64,000 bases of DNA from Eubacteriaceae bacterium (GCA_902362875.1 CABIYF010000008.1:1-64000), one strand, 5' to 3'; positions 39,583 through 50,929 are shown, numbered from the stretch's first letter. Made by a program: numbers and translations. Notes: generated by a model not told the origin, from the letters alone.

Positions 39583-40320
39583 CTATTCTTCTATCGTAAA
39601 CATTAAAATAGATAAAACTGTCATTCCTGCTGTCTCAGTTCTTAAGATACGTTTTCCAAGGCTCATTGTCTGGCCGCCTGCGGCCTTGAGCTGTTCGATC
39701 TCTTCTTTTTCAAACCCGCCTTCCGGCCCGATAATGATTCCAATGGACTTCTTTCCTTTCGCCTTGCTGATCAGCTCTTTGGATGCCTGCATTCCTTTTG
39801 CTTCTTCATATGGAACAAGCATTAATTCGATATCTTTTACTTCTTCTAAAATCTCTTTAAAGCTTCTTACTTCACGAACTTCTGGAATGATCCCTCGTTT
39901 TGCCTGTTTGGCTGCGCTTAGTGCGATCGTATTCCATCGGCTTACTTTCTTTGCCGCTTTCTTGGCATCAAGTTTTACAACACAGCGCTTCATAGCGGTC
40001 GGAACAATCTCTGTCACACCTAATTCTACGGCTTTCTGGATGATCATCTCCATCTTATCACCTTTTGGAAGCCCCTGATACAGTGTAATCTTTGCCGGAA
40101 GTTCTGTTTCCATTCCGTGGACATCTTCAATCTTCGCAAGGATCGAATCTTGCGTCCATTCACTAAGGCTGCATTCATATTCCAAGTCTGATCCATTGCT
40201 TAAATAGACCTTATCTCCTGTTTTCATACGGAGAACATTCTTAATATGATTCACATCACTTCCCATGATCTCAATCATTCCATCATGAATCTGTTCTTCT
40301 TTTATAAAAAATCGGTACAT
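39583..40320 (-). CDS. rsmE: 16S rRNA m3U1498 methyltransferase
   Basis: A 245-residue SPOUT methyltransferase (MYRFFIKEEQI start; SAM knot motif IGIIIGPEGGFEKEEIE and MSLGKRILRTETA). Methylates N3 of U1498 in 16S rRNA. It follows prmA by 3 bases and precedes the cysteine desulfurase by 13, forming one operon. Confidence 0.94.
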   Translation of the reverse strand: MYRFFIKEEQIHDGMIEIMGSDVNHIKNVLRMKTGDKVYLSNGSDLEYECSLSEWTQDSILAKIEDVHGMETELPAKITLYQGLPKGDKMEMIIQKAVELGVTEIVPTAMKRCVVKLDAKKAAKKVSRWNTIALSAAKQAKRGIIPEVREVRSFKEILEEVKDIELMLVPYEEAKGMQASKELISKAKGKKSIGIIIGPEGGFEKEEIEQLKAAGGQTMSLGKRILRTETAGMTVLSILMFTIEE

Positions 40321-40323
40321 CTC

Positions 40324-41283
40324 TTACCTCATCTTCGCTGTCATGGAAACCCAGTCTTTCATTCTTCTTGTTTCGATGACATCAAATCCATATGCATTTA
40401 ATTTGTCAGCAATTTCTTTTTCCTTTGTATCAATGATACCAGAAATAACGAATACACCGTCTTCTGTCAAGAACTGATCTACGATCTCGATCAGTGGAGA
40501 GATAACGTCTGCTAAAATATTTGCCACAACAACTGGATAACATTTTGATCCCAGAGATGCTGCAAATTCTTTGTCATCTAAGACATTTCCCTGATAAACT
40601 TCAAACTGGTCTTTACTGATATGGTTTACTTCAAAGTTTTCTTCGGATGCTGAAATTGCATGTGGATCGATATCTGTAAGAACTGCATGTCCTGCACCAA
40701 GTTTCAGTCCAATGATTGACAGAATTCCACTTCCGCATCCGACATCTAAAATCTTTGTATCTTCTTTGATATATGGTTTCATTCCTTCAATACACAGTTT
40801 TGTTGTCTCGTGAGAACCAGTTCCAAATGCTGTTCCCGGATCGATCTCTACAACGATCGTATCTTCTGTCTGATCTTCTAATGTCTCCCATGTTGGTTTG
40901 ATCACGATCTGTTCATCTAAGCGAATTGGTTTGAAAAACTTCTTCCAGTTATTCACCCAGTCTTCTTCTTTTGTCTTATCAAATGAAATTGTTCCAGCTC
41001 CGATATCCATAAATCCACGAAGTCTTTCAAGCATTGTCTGAATCTGCATTGTGATGTTTTCTAAGTTCTCATTCTCATCAAAATAGCAGCTGATCTTTGC
41101 TTTGCCGTCATCTGGTGCGATATCGTCTGGCAGAAGATCCACGTACATAACTTTCATCTCTTCTTCTGTCAATGACACATGATCTTCGACTTCCACACCT
41201 GTTGCACCAAGTTCTGTAAGTTCATAACTGATCATGTCTTCCGCTGATGTCAATGTATCAATTGTAATTTTGTTCCATCCCAT
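40324..41283 (-). CDS. prmA: Ribosomal protein L11 methyltransferase
   Basis: About 319 residues from MGWNKITIDT; the ORF could extend upstream, but GAAAGGAAATACAGTGTC precedes this ATG. The substrate-binding N-terminal domain is followed by the SAM domain (VEIDPGTAFGTGSHETT, ILDVGCGSGILSI, VVANILADVI). It trimethylates L11 and pairs with rsmE as in many Firmicutes. Confidence 0.93.
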   Translation of the reverse strand: MGWNKITIDTLTSAEDMISYELTELGATGVEVEDHVSLTEEEMKVMYVDLLPDDIAPDDGKAKISCYFDENENLENITMQIQTMLERLRGFMDIGAGTISFDKTKEEDWVNNWKKFFKPIRLDEQIVIKPTWETLEDQTEDTIVVEIDPGTAFGTGSHETTKLCIEGMKPYIKEDTKILDVGCGSGILSIIGLKLGAGHAVLTDIDPHAISASEENFEVNHISKDQFEVYQGNVLDDKEFAASLGSKCYPVVVANILADVISPLIEIVDQFLTEDGVFVISGIIDTKEKEIADKLNAYGFDVIETRRMKDWVSMTAKMR

Positions 41284-41379
41284 GACACTGTATTTCCTTT
41301 CTTTTTGTATCTTATTTTCTATTTCGAATTCATAACATATCAATTAATTAGTGTATCATAGAAAAGTGTGGAATACAAG

Positions 41380-41417
41380 AAAAAAGAGAATCCCCTCTTT
41401 CTTAAAGAATTCTCTTT
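41380..41417 (-). terminator. Terminator of the ferredoxin-like gene
   Basis: AAAGAGAAT at 41383-41391 pairs with ATTCTCTTT at 41409-41417; on the minus strand a T-run follows. Located about 40 bases past the stop. Confidence 0.65.
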
Positions 41418-41458
41418 CCTGATCTTCACTCATTGACTGTGTTTGTTTTTCAGTAATC

Positions 41459-42190
41459 TTATGCTTCTAAAATCTTTCCATCCACAGAAATCGTATGCAC
41501 CTGCCATGGAAGGAATTTACCTGAATCCTTGATTGCTTTCTTTGCTGCATTTTCCAGTCCTCCGCAGCAAGGAACTTCCATTCTTACGATCGTTACACTC
41601 TTAATATCATTATTGGCAATGATCTGTGTCAGTTTCTCACTGTAATCTCCTTCATCCAGTTTCGGACAACCGATCAATGTCACTCTGTTTTTAATAAATT
41701 CCTGATGGAAATTTCCATAAGCATACGCTGTACAGTCTGCTGCGATCAAAAGATTGGCATCTTTAAAATATGGTGCATTGACTGGTACAAGTTTGATCTG
41801 AACCGGCCACTGGGATAACTGGGAAGATACTGGTACTGCCTGTCCTTCCTGCTTCTCTTCCATCTTATGATTCATCATTTTCATCCTTGTTCCAGGACAT
41901 CCATGAAATACTGGTTTCTCTTCTGTTTTATCTTTCGCTGCCATCTCAGCTTTCTTCTTCATGTTAGCTTCTACTGCCTCTCTGTCATAAGCGGCTGCCT
42001 CACGTTCCACAAAGCTGATCGCTCCTGTTGGACAGTTTGGCAGACAGTCTCCTAATCCATCACAGTAATCATCTCTTAATAACTTCGCTTTTCCGTCAAC
42101 CATTCCGATTGCATCTTCGTGGCACGCATCAGCACAAAGCCCACATCCATTACATTTATCTTCATCAATTTCAATAATTCTACGAATCAT
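41459..42190 (-). CDS. 4Fe-4S ferredoxin-domain protein
   Basis: A 243-residue protein with an N-terminal di-cluster ferredoxin part: CNGCGLCADACHEDA (C-x2-C-x2-C-x3-C), then CDGLGDCLPNCPTGA with wider spacing. The C-terminal 120 residues hold further cysteines (AADCTAYAYGNFH, LIGCPKLDEGDY, EVPCCGGLENA) of an uncharacterised redox domain common in anaerobes. Electron transfer is likely; the partner is unknown. Sits alone, with its own terminator. Confidence 0.85.
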   Translation of the reverse strand: MIRRIIEIDEDKCNGCGLCADACHEDAIGMVDGKAKLLRDDYCDGLGDCLPNCPTGAISFVEREAAAYDREAVEANMKKKAEMAAKDKTEEKPVFHGCPGTRMKMMNHKMEEKQEGQAVPVSSQLSQWPVQIKLVPVNAPYFKDANLLIAADCTAYAYGNFHQEFIKNRVTLIGCPKLDEGDYSEKLTQIIANNDIKSVTIVRMEVPCCGGLENAAKKAIKDSGKFLPWQVHTISVDGKILEA

Positions 42191-42364
42191 ATCTATTCTC
42201 CTTTTCTTGATCTCATATCCTTTACTGTATCGTCAGTATAATCGATAAGTTGGAGAAAGTCCGTTGTTTTTACAACGTTTTTATATTTTTTTGAAAATAT
42301 TTATCACTTTTTATTTCTTCTGTACAAATACATGAAACAATGGAAATGAAACTATCTATATAAC

Positions 42365-42397
42365 GAAAAAACAGAAGGCACTCCATAAACCTTCTGT
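42365..42397 (-). terminator. Terminator of the 92-residue hypothetical gene
   Basis: ACAGAAGG at 42371-42378 pairs with CCTTCTGT at 42390-42397 with a T6 run on the minus strand (plus A6 at 42365-42370). Confidence 0.75.
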
Positions 42398-42449
42398 TCT
42401 TTCTGTTGTTTATTATTCGAATATGCCAACAAAGACATGTTCTTCCTGA

Positions 42450-42728
42450 CTATCCGACGAAACAACACTCCATATTCTCTTCGTAAAATCGGTTATACAT
42501 CTGCCGCATCAAAGGAATCAATTTATAAAGCGGTTCCGTCTTACGATGATTGACTTCGTCTTTGATCATCTCTTTGATGATCGCTTCCTTCGTCTCTTTT
42601 AGAGTACCATATACTCCGACTCTTTCCAATACCTTTTTGCATTTTTCCTGATTCTTTTTACTTTTTAATAATACAAAATCTCCATAACATTTTTTTATAT
42701 AATAATTATCTTTCATTCTCATCAACAT
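42450..42728 (-). CDS. Small hypothetical protein
   Basis: A 92-residue basic, helical protein (MKDNYYIKKCYGDFVLLKSKKNQEKCKK with break) that I do not recognise. A GGAGAACATT ribosome site precedes the start and a terminator follows 50 bases past the stop, so the gene is probably real. It ends in ENMECCFVG, with vicinal cysteines. Confidence 0.6.
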   Translation of the reverse strand: MLMRMKDNYYIKKCYGDFVLLKSKKNQEKCKKVLERVGVYGTLKETKEAIIKEMIKDEVNHRKTEPLYKLIPLMRQMYNRFYEENMECCFVG

Positions 42729-43047
42729 AATGTTCTCCTTTCCACATACTGTGCCTGAAATCTTTGTACCAATACAAAGACCTGCTTGAACGGATCATTG
42801 TCATTATATGCCTTTTGTATACAAAGTTTGTTGCAAAAAGGTTACTTTTTCATAAATTTTTTCTTAATTTTTAATACATAAATTTATATTTATTTTTTAT
42901 TAATATTTTTATACTGTATGCTGTATACAACAATTGACGTATTTTGACACTTTACAACCATTATGAATTACAGTTATAATATTTGAAGTTATTTTTATAT
43001 TACAATGCATGGATTTTTCCATGCTGCTAAAAAGAAAGGATTTTATC
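42729..43047. promoter_or_regulatory. Divergent intergenic region with HAD promoter
   Basis: This 319-base AT-rich stretch has no gene. On the plus strand TTACAA at 42952-42957 and TATAAT at 42975-42980 (17-base spacer) form a promoter for the HAD gene, and GCATGG/CCATGC at 43007-43024 makes a short hairpin in its leader. Another repeated TGTATACAA-type motif occurs at about 42815-42823 and 42921-42930. Confidence 0.55.
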
Positions 43048-43857
43048 ATGAATTATAAACTGATCGCAATTGACCTTGATGGTACTCTTTATAATGATAA
43101 TATTATGATCACACCAAAAACAATCGATGCTCTTATGAAAGCTCAGGACATGGGAATTCGTATTGCTATCTCATCCGGCCGTCCTCTTCCTGGCCTGTTT
43201 CATGCCAGAGATACTTTAAAATTACAAGAACATCATGGAATGCTCGTTTCTTATAATGGTGGAAAAGTTGTCGATACTACAACACATGAAGTTCTGTATG
43301 AAAACACGATTCCTGTTGATCTTTGTATTGAAATTTTAGAACATATCAAAAAATATCCCGTCCATCCAATGATCGATGATGGAGAAGTTATGTATGTTGA
43401 AGATAAAAGTGCTTATCGTGTTCATGAAGAACATACAAATAATTCTATGGATTGTGTAGAAGTTCCTTCCCTGATCGATTTCCTTGACTATCCTTTAGTT
43501 AAGATTTTAACTTCTATCGATCCTGTAAAACTTCCTGAGGTCATTAAAGTGATTGGGGAACCATTTAAAGGAAAAGTTGACTTTATCCAAACTGCACCTT
43601 TTTATATCGAAGCAGTTCCTGTTGGTATCAGCAAAGCATCTGGTCTTTCAAAAATATGTGAAAAGTTAGATATTGCTCCAGATCAAATCATTGCCTTTGG
43701 AGATGCTGCGAATGACCTTGAGATGGTCAAATTTGCCGGCCACGGTGTTGCCATGGGAAATGCGTGTCCTGAATTAAAGGAATGTGCGGATGAAATCGCT
43801 TTGACAAATAATGAAGATGGAATTGCACACACATTAAATCAGCTGATTTTCTCATAA
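43048..43857 (+). CDS. Cof-type HAD phosphatase
   Basis: 269 residues starting MNYKLIAIDLDGTLYND. HAD motif I DLDGT, motif II ISSGRP, and motif IV AFGDAANDLEMVKFAG with cap domain type C2B. It should hydrolyse a sugar or coenzyme phosphate. AAAGGATTTTATC supports this start over one 13 codons upstream. It stands alone, followed by a terminator. Confidence 0.9.
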   Translation: MNYKLIAIDLDGTLYNDNIMITPKTIDALMKAQDMGIRIAISSGRPLPGLFHARDTLKLQEHHGMLVSYNGGKVVDTTTHEVLYENTIPVDLCIEILEHIKKYPVHPMIDDGEVMYVEDKSAYRVHEEHTNNSMDCVEVPSLIDFLDYPLVKILTSIDPVKLPEVIKVIGEPFKGKVDFIQTAPFYIEAVPVGISKASGLSKICEKLDIAPDQIIAFGDAANDLEMVKFAGHGVAMGNACPELKECADEIALTNNEDGIAHTLNQLIFS

Positions 43858-43889
43858 ATGAATCTGATTCATAATTATCCATAAAAGCA

Positions 43890-43925
43890 AAAAAGCGATG
43901 AAAGTTTAATCCTTCATCGCTTTTT
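43890..43925. terminator. Bidirectional terminator between HAD gene and dnaJ
   Basis: AAAAAGCGATGAA at 43890-43902 pairs perfectly with TTCATCGCTTTTT at 43913-43925. Confidence 0.9.
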
Positions 43926-43928
43926 GTT

Positions 43929-45089
43929 TTATTTTTTATGTTTTCCAAAGAATCCTTTATGTTCTTTATGAGTTTCTTCCTTCTTAGGAACTTCACCCAT
44001 GGCTTCCTGGAATTTCTGAAGGGCTGCTCTCTGCTCTCCATTCAAGTGTTCTGGTACCTGAACGACAAGTGTTACATAGTGGTCTCCTCGTACATTCTTA
44101 TTGCGTACCATTGGCACACCTTTTCCTTTTAAGCGGATTCTGGTGTCTGTCTGTGTTCCTGGTTTGATCGTATATTCATATGGTCCATCAACTGTAGGAA
44201 TCTGAATCTTGCCACCCAGTGCTGCCTGTGTAAAGGAAATTGGCTCTGTAGAGTAGATTGTTGTATCCTGACGCTGGAATTTTGGATGTCTTTCAACGAT
44301 CACTTCTACTAACAGATCTCCTCTTGGTCCACCGTTTGTACCTGGTTCTCCTTTTCCACGGATACGGATGCTCTGTCCATTATCAATACCTGCTGGTACT
44401 GTCACTTCAATTGTCTTACGATTGCTTACATAACCTGTTCCATGGCAGTCTGGACACTTATCACGGATGATCTTACCTGATCCATGACAGTCTGGACATG
44501 TCTGAACATTCTGAACAGTTCCAAACATGGACTGCTGTGTAAATACAACCTGACCACGTCCCTGACATTTTGGACATGTTTCTGGATTGGTTCCTGGTTT
44601 TGCACCGGTTCCATGACATGTAGTACATTCATCTTTTAATGTAATTTCTATTTTCTTTGATGTACCAAATACTGCTTCTTCAAATGTTACATGGATTCTT
44701 GCACGAATATGTGCTCCCTGTGTTGGACGGTTTGCCTGTCTGGCCCCGCCACGGCTTCCTCCACCGAACATACCGCCGAAAATATCACCAAAGATATCTC
44801 CCATATCACCACCGAAGTCAAAACCGCCAAATCCGCCGCCATTAAATCCGCCAGCACCCTGCTCAAAGGCAGCATGACCAAACTGGTCATACTGCGCTTT
44901 CTTTTCAGAGTCACTTAATATTTCATAAGCTTCTGTTACTTCTTTAAATTTGGCTTCTGCCTCTTTATCTCCAGGATTCGTATCTGGATGATATTTCTTG
45001 GCGAGTTTTCGGTAGGCTTTCTTTATTTCTGATGCTGAGGCATTGCGGTCAATCCCTAACACCTCATAGTAATCTCTTTTTTCCGCCAT
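43929..45089 (-). CDS. dnaJ: Chaperone DnaJ
   Basis: 386 residues: J domain with HPD ([10 protein letters not shown]), glycine/phenylalanine-rich linker, zinc domain with four CxxCxGxG repeats ([33 protein letters not shown]), and C-terminal substrate domain. Co-chaperone of DnaK, last gene of the heat-shock operon, 23 bases after dnaK. Confidence 0.97.
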   Translation of the reverse strand: MAEKRDYYEVLGIDRNASASEIKKAYRKLAKKYHPDTNPGDKEAEAKFKEVTEAYEILSDSEKKAQYDQFGHAAFEQGAGGFNGGGFGGFDFGGDMGDIFGDIFGGMFGGGSRGGARQANRPTQGAHIRARIHVTFEEAVFGTSKKIEITLKDECTTCHGTGAKPGTNPETCPKCQGRGQVVFTQQSMFGTVQNVQTCPDCHGSGKIIRDKCPDCHGTGYVSNRKTIEVTVPAGIDNGQSIRIRGKGEPGTNGGPRGDLLVEVIVERHPKFQRQDTTIYSTEPISFTQAALGGKIQIPTVDGPYEYTIKPGTQTDTRIRLKGKGVPMVRNKNVRGDHYVTLVVQVPEHLNGEQRAALQKFQEAMGEVPKKEETHKEHKGFFGKHKK

Positions 45090-45112
45090 TTTAGTCTACC
45101 TTCTCTTTATAA

Positions 45113-46975
<1,863 letters not shown>

Positions 46976-47019
46976 CTATGTCCTCCTAAGATTTCTTCTT
47001 ATTCTATATATAATAAATA

Positions 47020-47598
47020 TTAGTTAGCTACTTTTACCATACTGTGGCGCAGTACATTTTCTTTGTACATATAACCTTTCTGTAATTCTTCTGCAACGAT
47101 GTTCTCACCGAGTTCATCATCTTCGACATGCATCACTGCGTTGTGAAGGTTTGCATCGAATTCTTTTCCTTGTGCATCCATCGGTGTGACTCCCAGATCT
47201 TCCATCACAGATGTAAACTGTTTGTAGATCTGTTCGATTCCCTTAACGAATGCGGAATCTTTCTCTTCTTCTGATACGGCTTCTAAGCCTCTCTCGAAGT
47301 TATCAATGACTGGAAGAAGTTTTTCTAAAACTCCCATAGCTCCCATATCATAACGCTGTGTGGCTTCTTTGGCTGTACGCTTTCTTGCGTTCTCAAATTC
47401 TGCCATCAGTCTCTGGTATTTGTCTTTCCAGTCAGCTACGGACGCTTCTAATTCTGCGATCTTGTCATCAGCGGATGCTTCCTTTGTTTCTTCTGTTTCT
47501 TTGGAAGCTTCCTCTTTTGTTTCTGTATCTTTTATATCTTCAGCAGTCTCTTCTGCGTTCTTTACTTCTTCGTTGATGTTTTCGTCTTTCTTACTCAT
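47020..47598 (-). CDS. grpE: GrpE nucleotide exchange factor
   Basis: 192 residues from MSKKDENINEE; AAAGGAAGTGATGTG precedes this ATG, so a longer frame is not used. A long acidic coiled-coil N-terminus (EETAEDIKDTETKEEASKE) leads to the GrpE core (RLMAEFENARKRTAKE, LPVIDNFERGLEA). Exchanges nucleotide on DnaK. It overlaps hrcA's reading frame region slightly less than the annotated longest frame would. Confidence 0.95.
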   Translation of the reverse strand: MSKKDENINEEVKNAEETAEDIKDTETKEEASKETEETKEASADDKIAELEASVADWKDKYQRLMAEFENARKRTAKEATQRYDMGAMGVLEKLLPVIDNFERGLEAVSEEEKDSAFVKGIEQIYKQFTSVMEDLGVTPMDAQGKEFDANLHNAVMHVEDDELGENIVAEELQKGYMYKENVLRHSMVKVAN

Positions 47599-47614
47599 CA
47601 CATCACTTCCTTTC

Positions 47615-48649
47615 TTAAGATTTGTCTTTAAAAATATCATCTAATTCCTCAGTGAGGTTCTTTAAAGTCTTAACGACTTTCTTGTAATCCATTCTCTTTG
47701 GTCCGATGATACCAACGGTACCTGTACCGCCTTCTGCAAGTTCATATGTTGCAGTTACGATACTACAGTCCTTCATATTCTTGACCGGAGATTCTTCTCC
47801 GATATAAACCTGGATTCCTGTGTGATTATCGGGATCTGATTCCAGTGTTGAATCAACCAGCTGTGTCAGGGCTTTCTTCTCTACTAACGTATCAAGAAGC
47901 TCTGTTGCTGTATCCGGATTCCCAAGTTCCGGATATTTTAAGATGTTGGTTGCTCCTCCTGTGTAGATCTCCATATGATCTGCATCATGGATCGCCTTGG
48001 CGATCTCTTCAAGAATCCGTTCTAATACATCCTGTCTGATTCCTGCCTGTTCTCTCATCGTCTGGATCAGTGCAAGGTTGATATCCTGTAAGGACAATCC
48101 CTGTAAAAATGTATTCAGCAATACATTTAACTTCAGAACATCTTCATTGGAAAGAGGTTCTTCTACCTGAATCATCTTGTTCTTCACGATATTCCCTTGT
48201 GTCACGATGACTGCAAGCAGATGTTCATGATCTACCTGAGACAGCTGCACAAATTTAAGTGTCACATTCTGATAATGTGGGGAAGAAACCATTGTTGCGT
48301 AATTCGTGCTGGTCGCTAATACATTGGCAACCTGCTTTAATAAGACTTCCATCTTATCTACTCTCTTGATCAACGCCTGTTTCTCTTCATGTTCGCTGTC
48401 ACGTTCTGTCATCAGCTGATCGACATAAAAACGATAACCTGCATCAGAAGGAATTCTTCCTGCGGATGTGTGAGGCTGTAAGATAAATCCCATATCTTCC
48501 AGATCTGCCATCTCGTTACGAATCGTCGCTGAGCTTAGCTTTAATTCTGGATGTTTCGCTATGGTTCTTGATCCTACCGGCTCACCGGTTTCAAGGTAAT
48601 TGGCGATAATCGCTTTCAATATTAACTTCTTACGATCATTTAACTCCAT
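47615..48649 (-). CDS. hrcA: Heat-inducible repressor HrcA
   Basis: About 344 residues beginning MELNDRKKLILKAII. AGGAGGCGAAGAT fixes this start. The HTH (LETGEPVGSRTIAKHPELKLS, ATIRNEMADLEDMG) and effector domain are complete. It binds the CIRCE element at 48667-48693 upstream of its own operon and needs GroEL in known cases. Confidence 0.96.
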   Translation of the reverse strand: MELNDRKKLILKAIIANYLETGEPVGSRTIAKHPELKLSSATIRNEMADLEDMGFILQPHTSAGRIPSDAGYRFYVDQLMTERDSEHEEKQALIKRVDKMEVLLKQVANVLATSTNYATMVSSPHYQNVTLKFVQLSQVDHEHLLAVIVTQGNIVKNKMIQVEEPLSNEDVLKLNVLLNTFLQGLSLQDINLALIQTMREQAGIRQDVLERILEEIAKAIHDADHMEIYTGGATNILKYPELGNPDTATELLDTLVEKKALTQLVDSTLESDPDNHTGIQVYIGEESPVKNMKDCSIVTATYELAEGGTGTVGIIGPKRMDYKKVVKTLKNLTEELDDIFKDKS

Positions 48650-48666
48650 ATCTTCGCCTCCTGTTA

Positions 48667-48693
48667 TTAGCACTCATTTATGTCGAGTGCTAA
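48667..48693. promoter_or_regulatory. CIRCE operator
   Basis: TTAGCACTC at 48667-48675, a 9-base spacer and GAGTGCTAA at 48685-48693: a perfect match to CIRCE, 17 bases upstream of the hrcA start codon, in the leader of hrcA-grpE-dnaK-dnaJ. Confidence 0.98.
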
Positions 48694-48704
48694 CATCTAT
48701 ATTT

Positions 48705-48733
48705 AAAGTAGCACTTTCACTTTTTAATGTCAA
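48705..48733 (-). promoter_or_regulatory. Sigma-A promoter of the heat-shock operon
   Basis: On the minus strand TTGACA (plus 48728-48733), 17-base spacer, TACTTT (plus 48705-48710). CIRCE lies just downstream. Confidence 0.8.
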
Positions 48734-48811
48734 CCTTTTCTTTAAATTTTTTTGAAAATTTGTTCAGTTTTTTTCTTCTCTGAATAGAATGTACAAAAGG
48801 AGGCTCCTCTC

Positions 48812-49111
48812 ATGCATAAAAATATGAATTTTAATATAGAACAAACACGGCTCAATAATGCTTATCGACAATTAAATTCTGACCATGATTTCCACACATA
48901 TAATAAACAGGAAGATCAAACTCCTACTTACTGGTCCTTTTTAAAATTAAGGATTGGATTTTCTATTTTGTTTTTATTTTTTATCGTTGCTTGTTCAAAA
49001 TCCCTTCATACAAAAGAAACCAAACAAGTACAATCCGTTTTTTCACAGGTAAATGAAGTTGATCCTTATACATCGTATATTTTAGAAAAGCTGGATTTAC
49101 ATATGCCTTGA
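48812..49111 (+). CDS. Small single-span membrane protein
   Basis: A 99-residue protein that I do not recognise. A hydrophilic N-terminus of about 48 residues precedes one hydrophobic span (IGFSILFLFFIVACSKSL), then a 35-residue tail. A cysteine follows the span, but the span is too far from the N-terminus for a typical lipoprotein signal. AAAAGGAGGCTCCTCTC precedes the ATG, and a terminator follows, supporting a real gene. It is divergent from hrcA. Confidence 0.7.
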   Translation: MHKNMNFNIEQTRLNNAYRQLNSDHDFHTYNKQEDQTPTYWSFLKLRIGFSILFLFFIVACSKSLHTKETKQVQSVFSQVNEVDPYTSYILEKLDLHMP

Positions 49112-49130
49112 TCTTCGTTCATCAAAACGA

Positions 49131-49170
49131 AAACCCGAAACACATGATCTCTCATCTGTGTTCCGGGTTT
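49131..49170. terminator. Bidirectional terminator
   Basis: AAACCCG at 49131-49137 and CGGGTTT at 49164-49170 pair, with AACACA/TGTGTT extending the stem after one mismatch, between convergent genes. Confidence 0.8.
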
Positions 49171-49206
49171 CTTATATGTTTTTATTTGTTTTTCTCAGTA
49201 ATATGG

Positions 49207-49965
49207 TTATCTTTGTACAAGCTCTACTTTTACACCATTTTGTTCCAGTACTTCTTTTGCTTCTGATGGAATCTGGTCATCTGTAAATACCATATCAATA
49301 TCCTTAAGTCTTGACTGCATGACAACTCCATGCTCTGAAAACTTACTGGAATCTGTCAGGATAATGGAATTCCTTGCTGACCCCATCATGCTCTTGGCAG
49401 CCTCTACTCTTAACATATCCCCACTGGTAAACCCAATTCCTGGAATATATCCATCGGTTCCCATAAAGAGTTTATCAACATAAAAAGCTTCAGCACACGT
49501 CTTCACAAGCGGTCCAACCATAACTTCTGCTTCCTTCTGATATTCTCCTCCGAGAACAATAACCTTCGTTACTCCTCCTTCAGATTCTCTGATAAATCTT
49601 GCTATAAAAGAAGAATTTGTGATCACTGTGATATCTTTCTTTGTTTCAGAAAGGTACTTCACCAGTAAAGCGCAGCTTGAACCTGACTCTACCATGATCG
49701 TCTCTCCATCTGATACGATTTCGCTTGCTTTCGCTGCGATCCGCTGTTTCGTCTCATAACAAAAAGCCATACGATTGCTGATATCTGACATATTCTTCAT
49801 CGTTGCGTACCCATGTTCTCTTATTAAGAAATTAAGCTCTTCCAATGCATCCAAATCCTTACGGATCGTTACCTGAGATACTTCCAGCATCTTTGATAAT
49901 GTCGCAACTTCTACTTTCTTTTTTTGATTTACAATTTCAAGAATCTTTGTCTGTCTATCTGTCAT
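49207..49965 (-). CDS. DeoR-family sugar regulator
   Basis: 252 residues: N-terminal DeoR HTH (RQTKILEIVNQKKKVEVATL, SQVTIRKDLDALEEL) and a C-terminal ribose-isomerase-like sensor with MVESGSSCALLVKYL and FMGTDGYIPGIGFTS. It lies after the transaldolase gene and near the radical-enzyme genes, so it likely represses both, using a sugar-phosphate as inducer. Repeated TTTCGTTYGTAA-like motifs in the two nearby promoters are candidate binding sites. Confidence 0.88.
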   Translation of the reverse strand: MTDRQTKILEIVNQKKKVEVATLSKMLEVSQVTIRKDLDALEELNFLIREHGYATMKNMSDISNRMAFCYETKQRIAAKASEIVSDGETIMVESGSSCALLVKYLSETKKDITVITNSSFIARFIRESEGGVTKVIVLGGEYQKEAEVMVGPLVKTCAEAFYVDKLFMGTDGYIPGIGFTSGDMLRVEAAKSMMGSARNSIILTDSSKFSEHGVVMQSRLKDIDMVFTDDQIPSEAKEVLEQNGVKVELVQR

Positions 49966-49994
49966 GAAACTTTTCCTTTCTTACCTTATATATT

Positions 49995-50023
49995 AGGAAA
50001 GAGCCGTCTTGCGGCTCTTTCCT
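49995..50023. terminator. Strong hairpin between transaldolase and deoR-like gene
   Basis: AGGAAAGAGCCG at 49995-50006 pairs perfectly with CGGCTCTTTCCT at 50012-50023 (12 base pairs, loop TCTTG). There is no good T-run on the minus strand, so it may be a weak terminator or an RNA-stabilising stem within an operon. Confidence 0.6.
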
Positions 50024-50056
50024 GATCAGTATATCATAAAATCTTCTTTATTTATA

Positions 50057-50737
50057 TTATAAATCGCAGATTCCTTTTCCTTCTCCATAAACTGCATACC
50101 AGTCATTGTTGAAGTCTGTCACTGCTTTGTCAATGTTAGGATTGGCAAATACCTGTTTTAATACTGCGTATGGTGCTGTGATCGCTTCTGCTCCATAGTT
50201 AAATGCATTCTTCACCTGTTCTACACCTTTGAATGATGCTGCTACGATCTTGCAGTCATATCCATCATCTTCAATACGGTCCTGAAGATTGCTGATCAGT
50301 TCCATAGGATCTGCTCCAAGGTTTCCGATACGGTTTACATATGGTGCGATATAGTCAGCTCCTGCTGCTAATGCAAAATATGCCTGCATCAGATCATAAA
50401 CTGCTGTTGCTGTTACGTTAACACCTTCTGATTTTAAGATCTTGATCGCTTTTAATCCTTCATATGAAACAGGAACTTTGATGTATACCTGATCATCGAT
50501 CTCTTCTAAGATTCTATGAGCCTCCTTAACGATCGTCTCTGCATCTAATGAAATAACCTGTACGTGAAGACTTCTTTCTTTCCCGATGATCTCACGAACC
50601 TTTCTCATATGTCCGAAGAAATCTTCTGGAGATGTCTTTTTAACGATGGATGGGTTGCTTGTCACTCCAGCGATTGGCATGTGGTCTACACCGTCTTTGA
50701 TCTCTTCAAGATTCACAGTATCTAAAATAAATTCCAT
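50057..50737 (-). CDS. Fructose-6-phosphate aldolase / small transaldolase
   Basis: 226 residues from MEFILDTVNLEEIK, fixed by AGGAGGAATTTTACC. Class I aldolase with Schiff-base lysine in VYIKVPVSYEGLKAI and other family motifs (VTSNPSIVKK, TATAVYDLMQAYFA). Size is that of FsaA/FsaB/TalC (about 220), not full transaldolase. In E. coli FsaA/FsaB sit beside the radical enzymes YbiW/PflD, and here the same enzyme pair occurs, so cleavage of 1-deoxyfructose-6-phosphate is plausible. Confidence 0.85.
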   Translation of the reverse strand: MEFILDTVNLEEIKDGVDHMPIAGVTSNPSIVKKTSPEDFFGHMRKVREIIGKERSLHVQVISLDAETIVKEAHRILEEIDDQVYIKVPVSYEGLKAIKILKSEGVNVTATAVYDLMQAYFALAAGADYIAPYVNRIGNLGADPMELISNLQDRIEDDGYDCKIVAASFKGVEQVKNAFNYGAEAITAPYAVLKQVFANPNIDKAVTDFNNDWYAVYGEGKGICDL

Positions 50738-50833
50738 GGTAAAATTCCTCCTGCTTCTTTTATATATTGCTTCGTTTTTTGATAGTTTTATCTTACCACA
50801 TTTTTCGAATATGTCAATATTTATTTTCATTTA

Positions 50834-50883
50834 TTTGTTTTGTAAGTTTCGTTTGTAAGTATTTTATTTACTTTTCGTAACTC
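50834..50883. promoter_or_regulatory. Three copies of a TTTYGTTTGTAA-like motif
   Basis: TTTGTTTTGTAAGT at 50834-50847, TTTCGTTTGTAAGT at 50847-50860 and a weaker CTTTTCGTAACTC at 50871-50883 lie in the divergent region between the transaldolase and activase genes. Near-identical motifs precede the radical enzyme gene (54344-54379), so they are likely the DeoR regulator's sites. Confidence 0.65.
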
Positions 50884-50929
50884 ATATGTTAAACTATAAG
50901 AAAGAAATGGAAGGGAGAATATCATAACC

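Noticed and set aside
43938..44914. Several open frames antisense or out of frame in dnaJ
   Set aside because: Created by the glycine-rich and cysteine-rich repeats of dnaJ; no translation signals.
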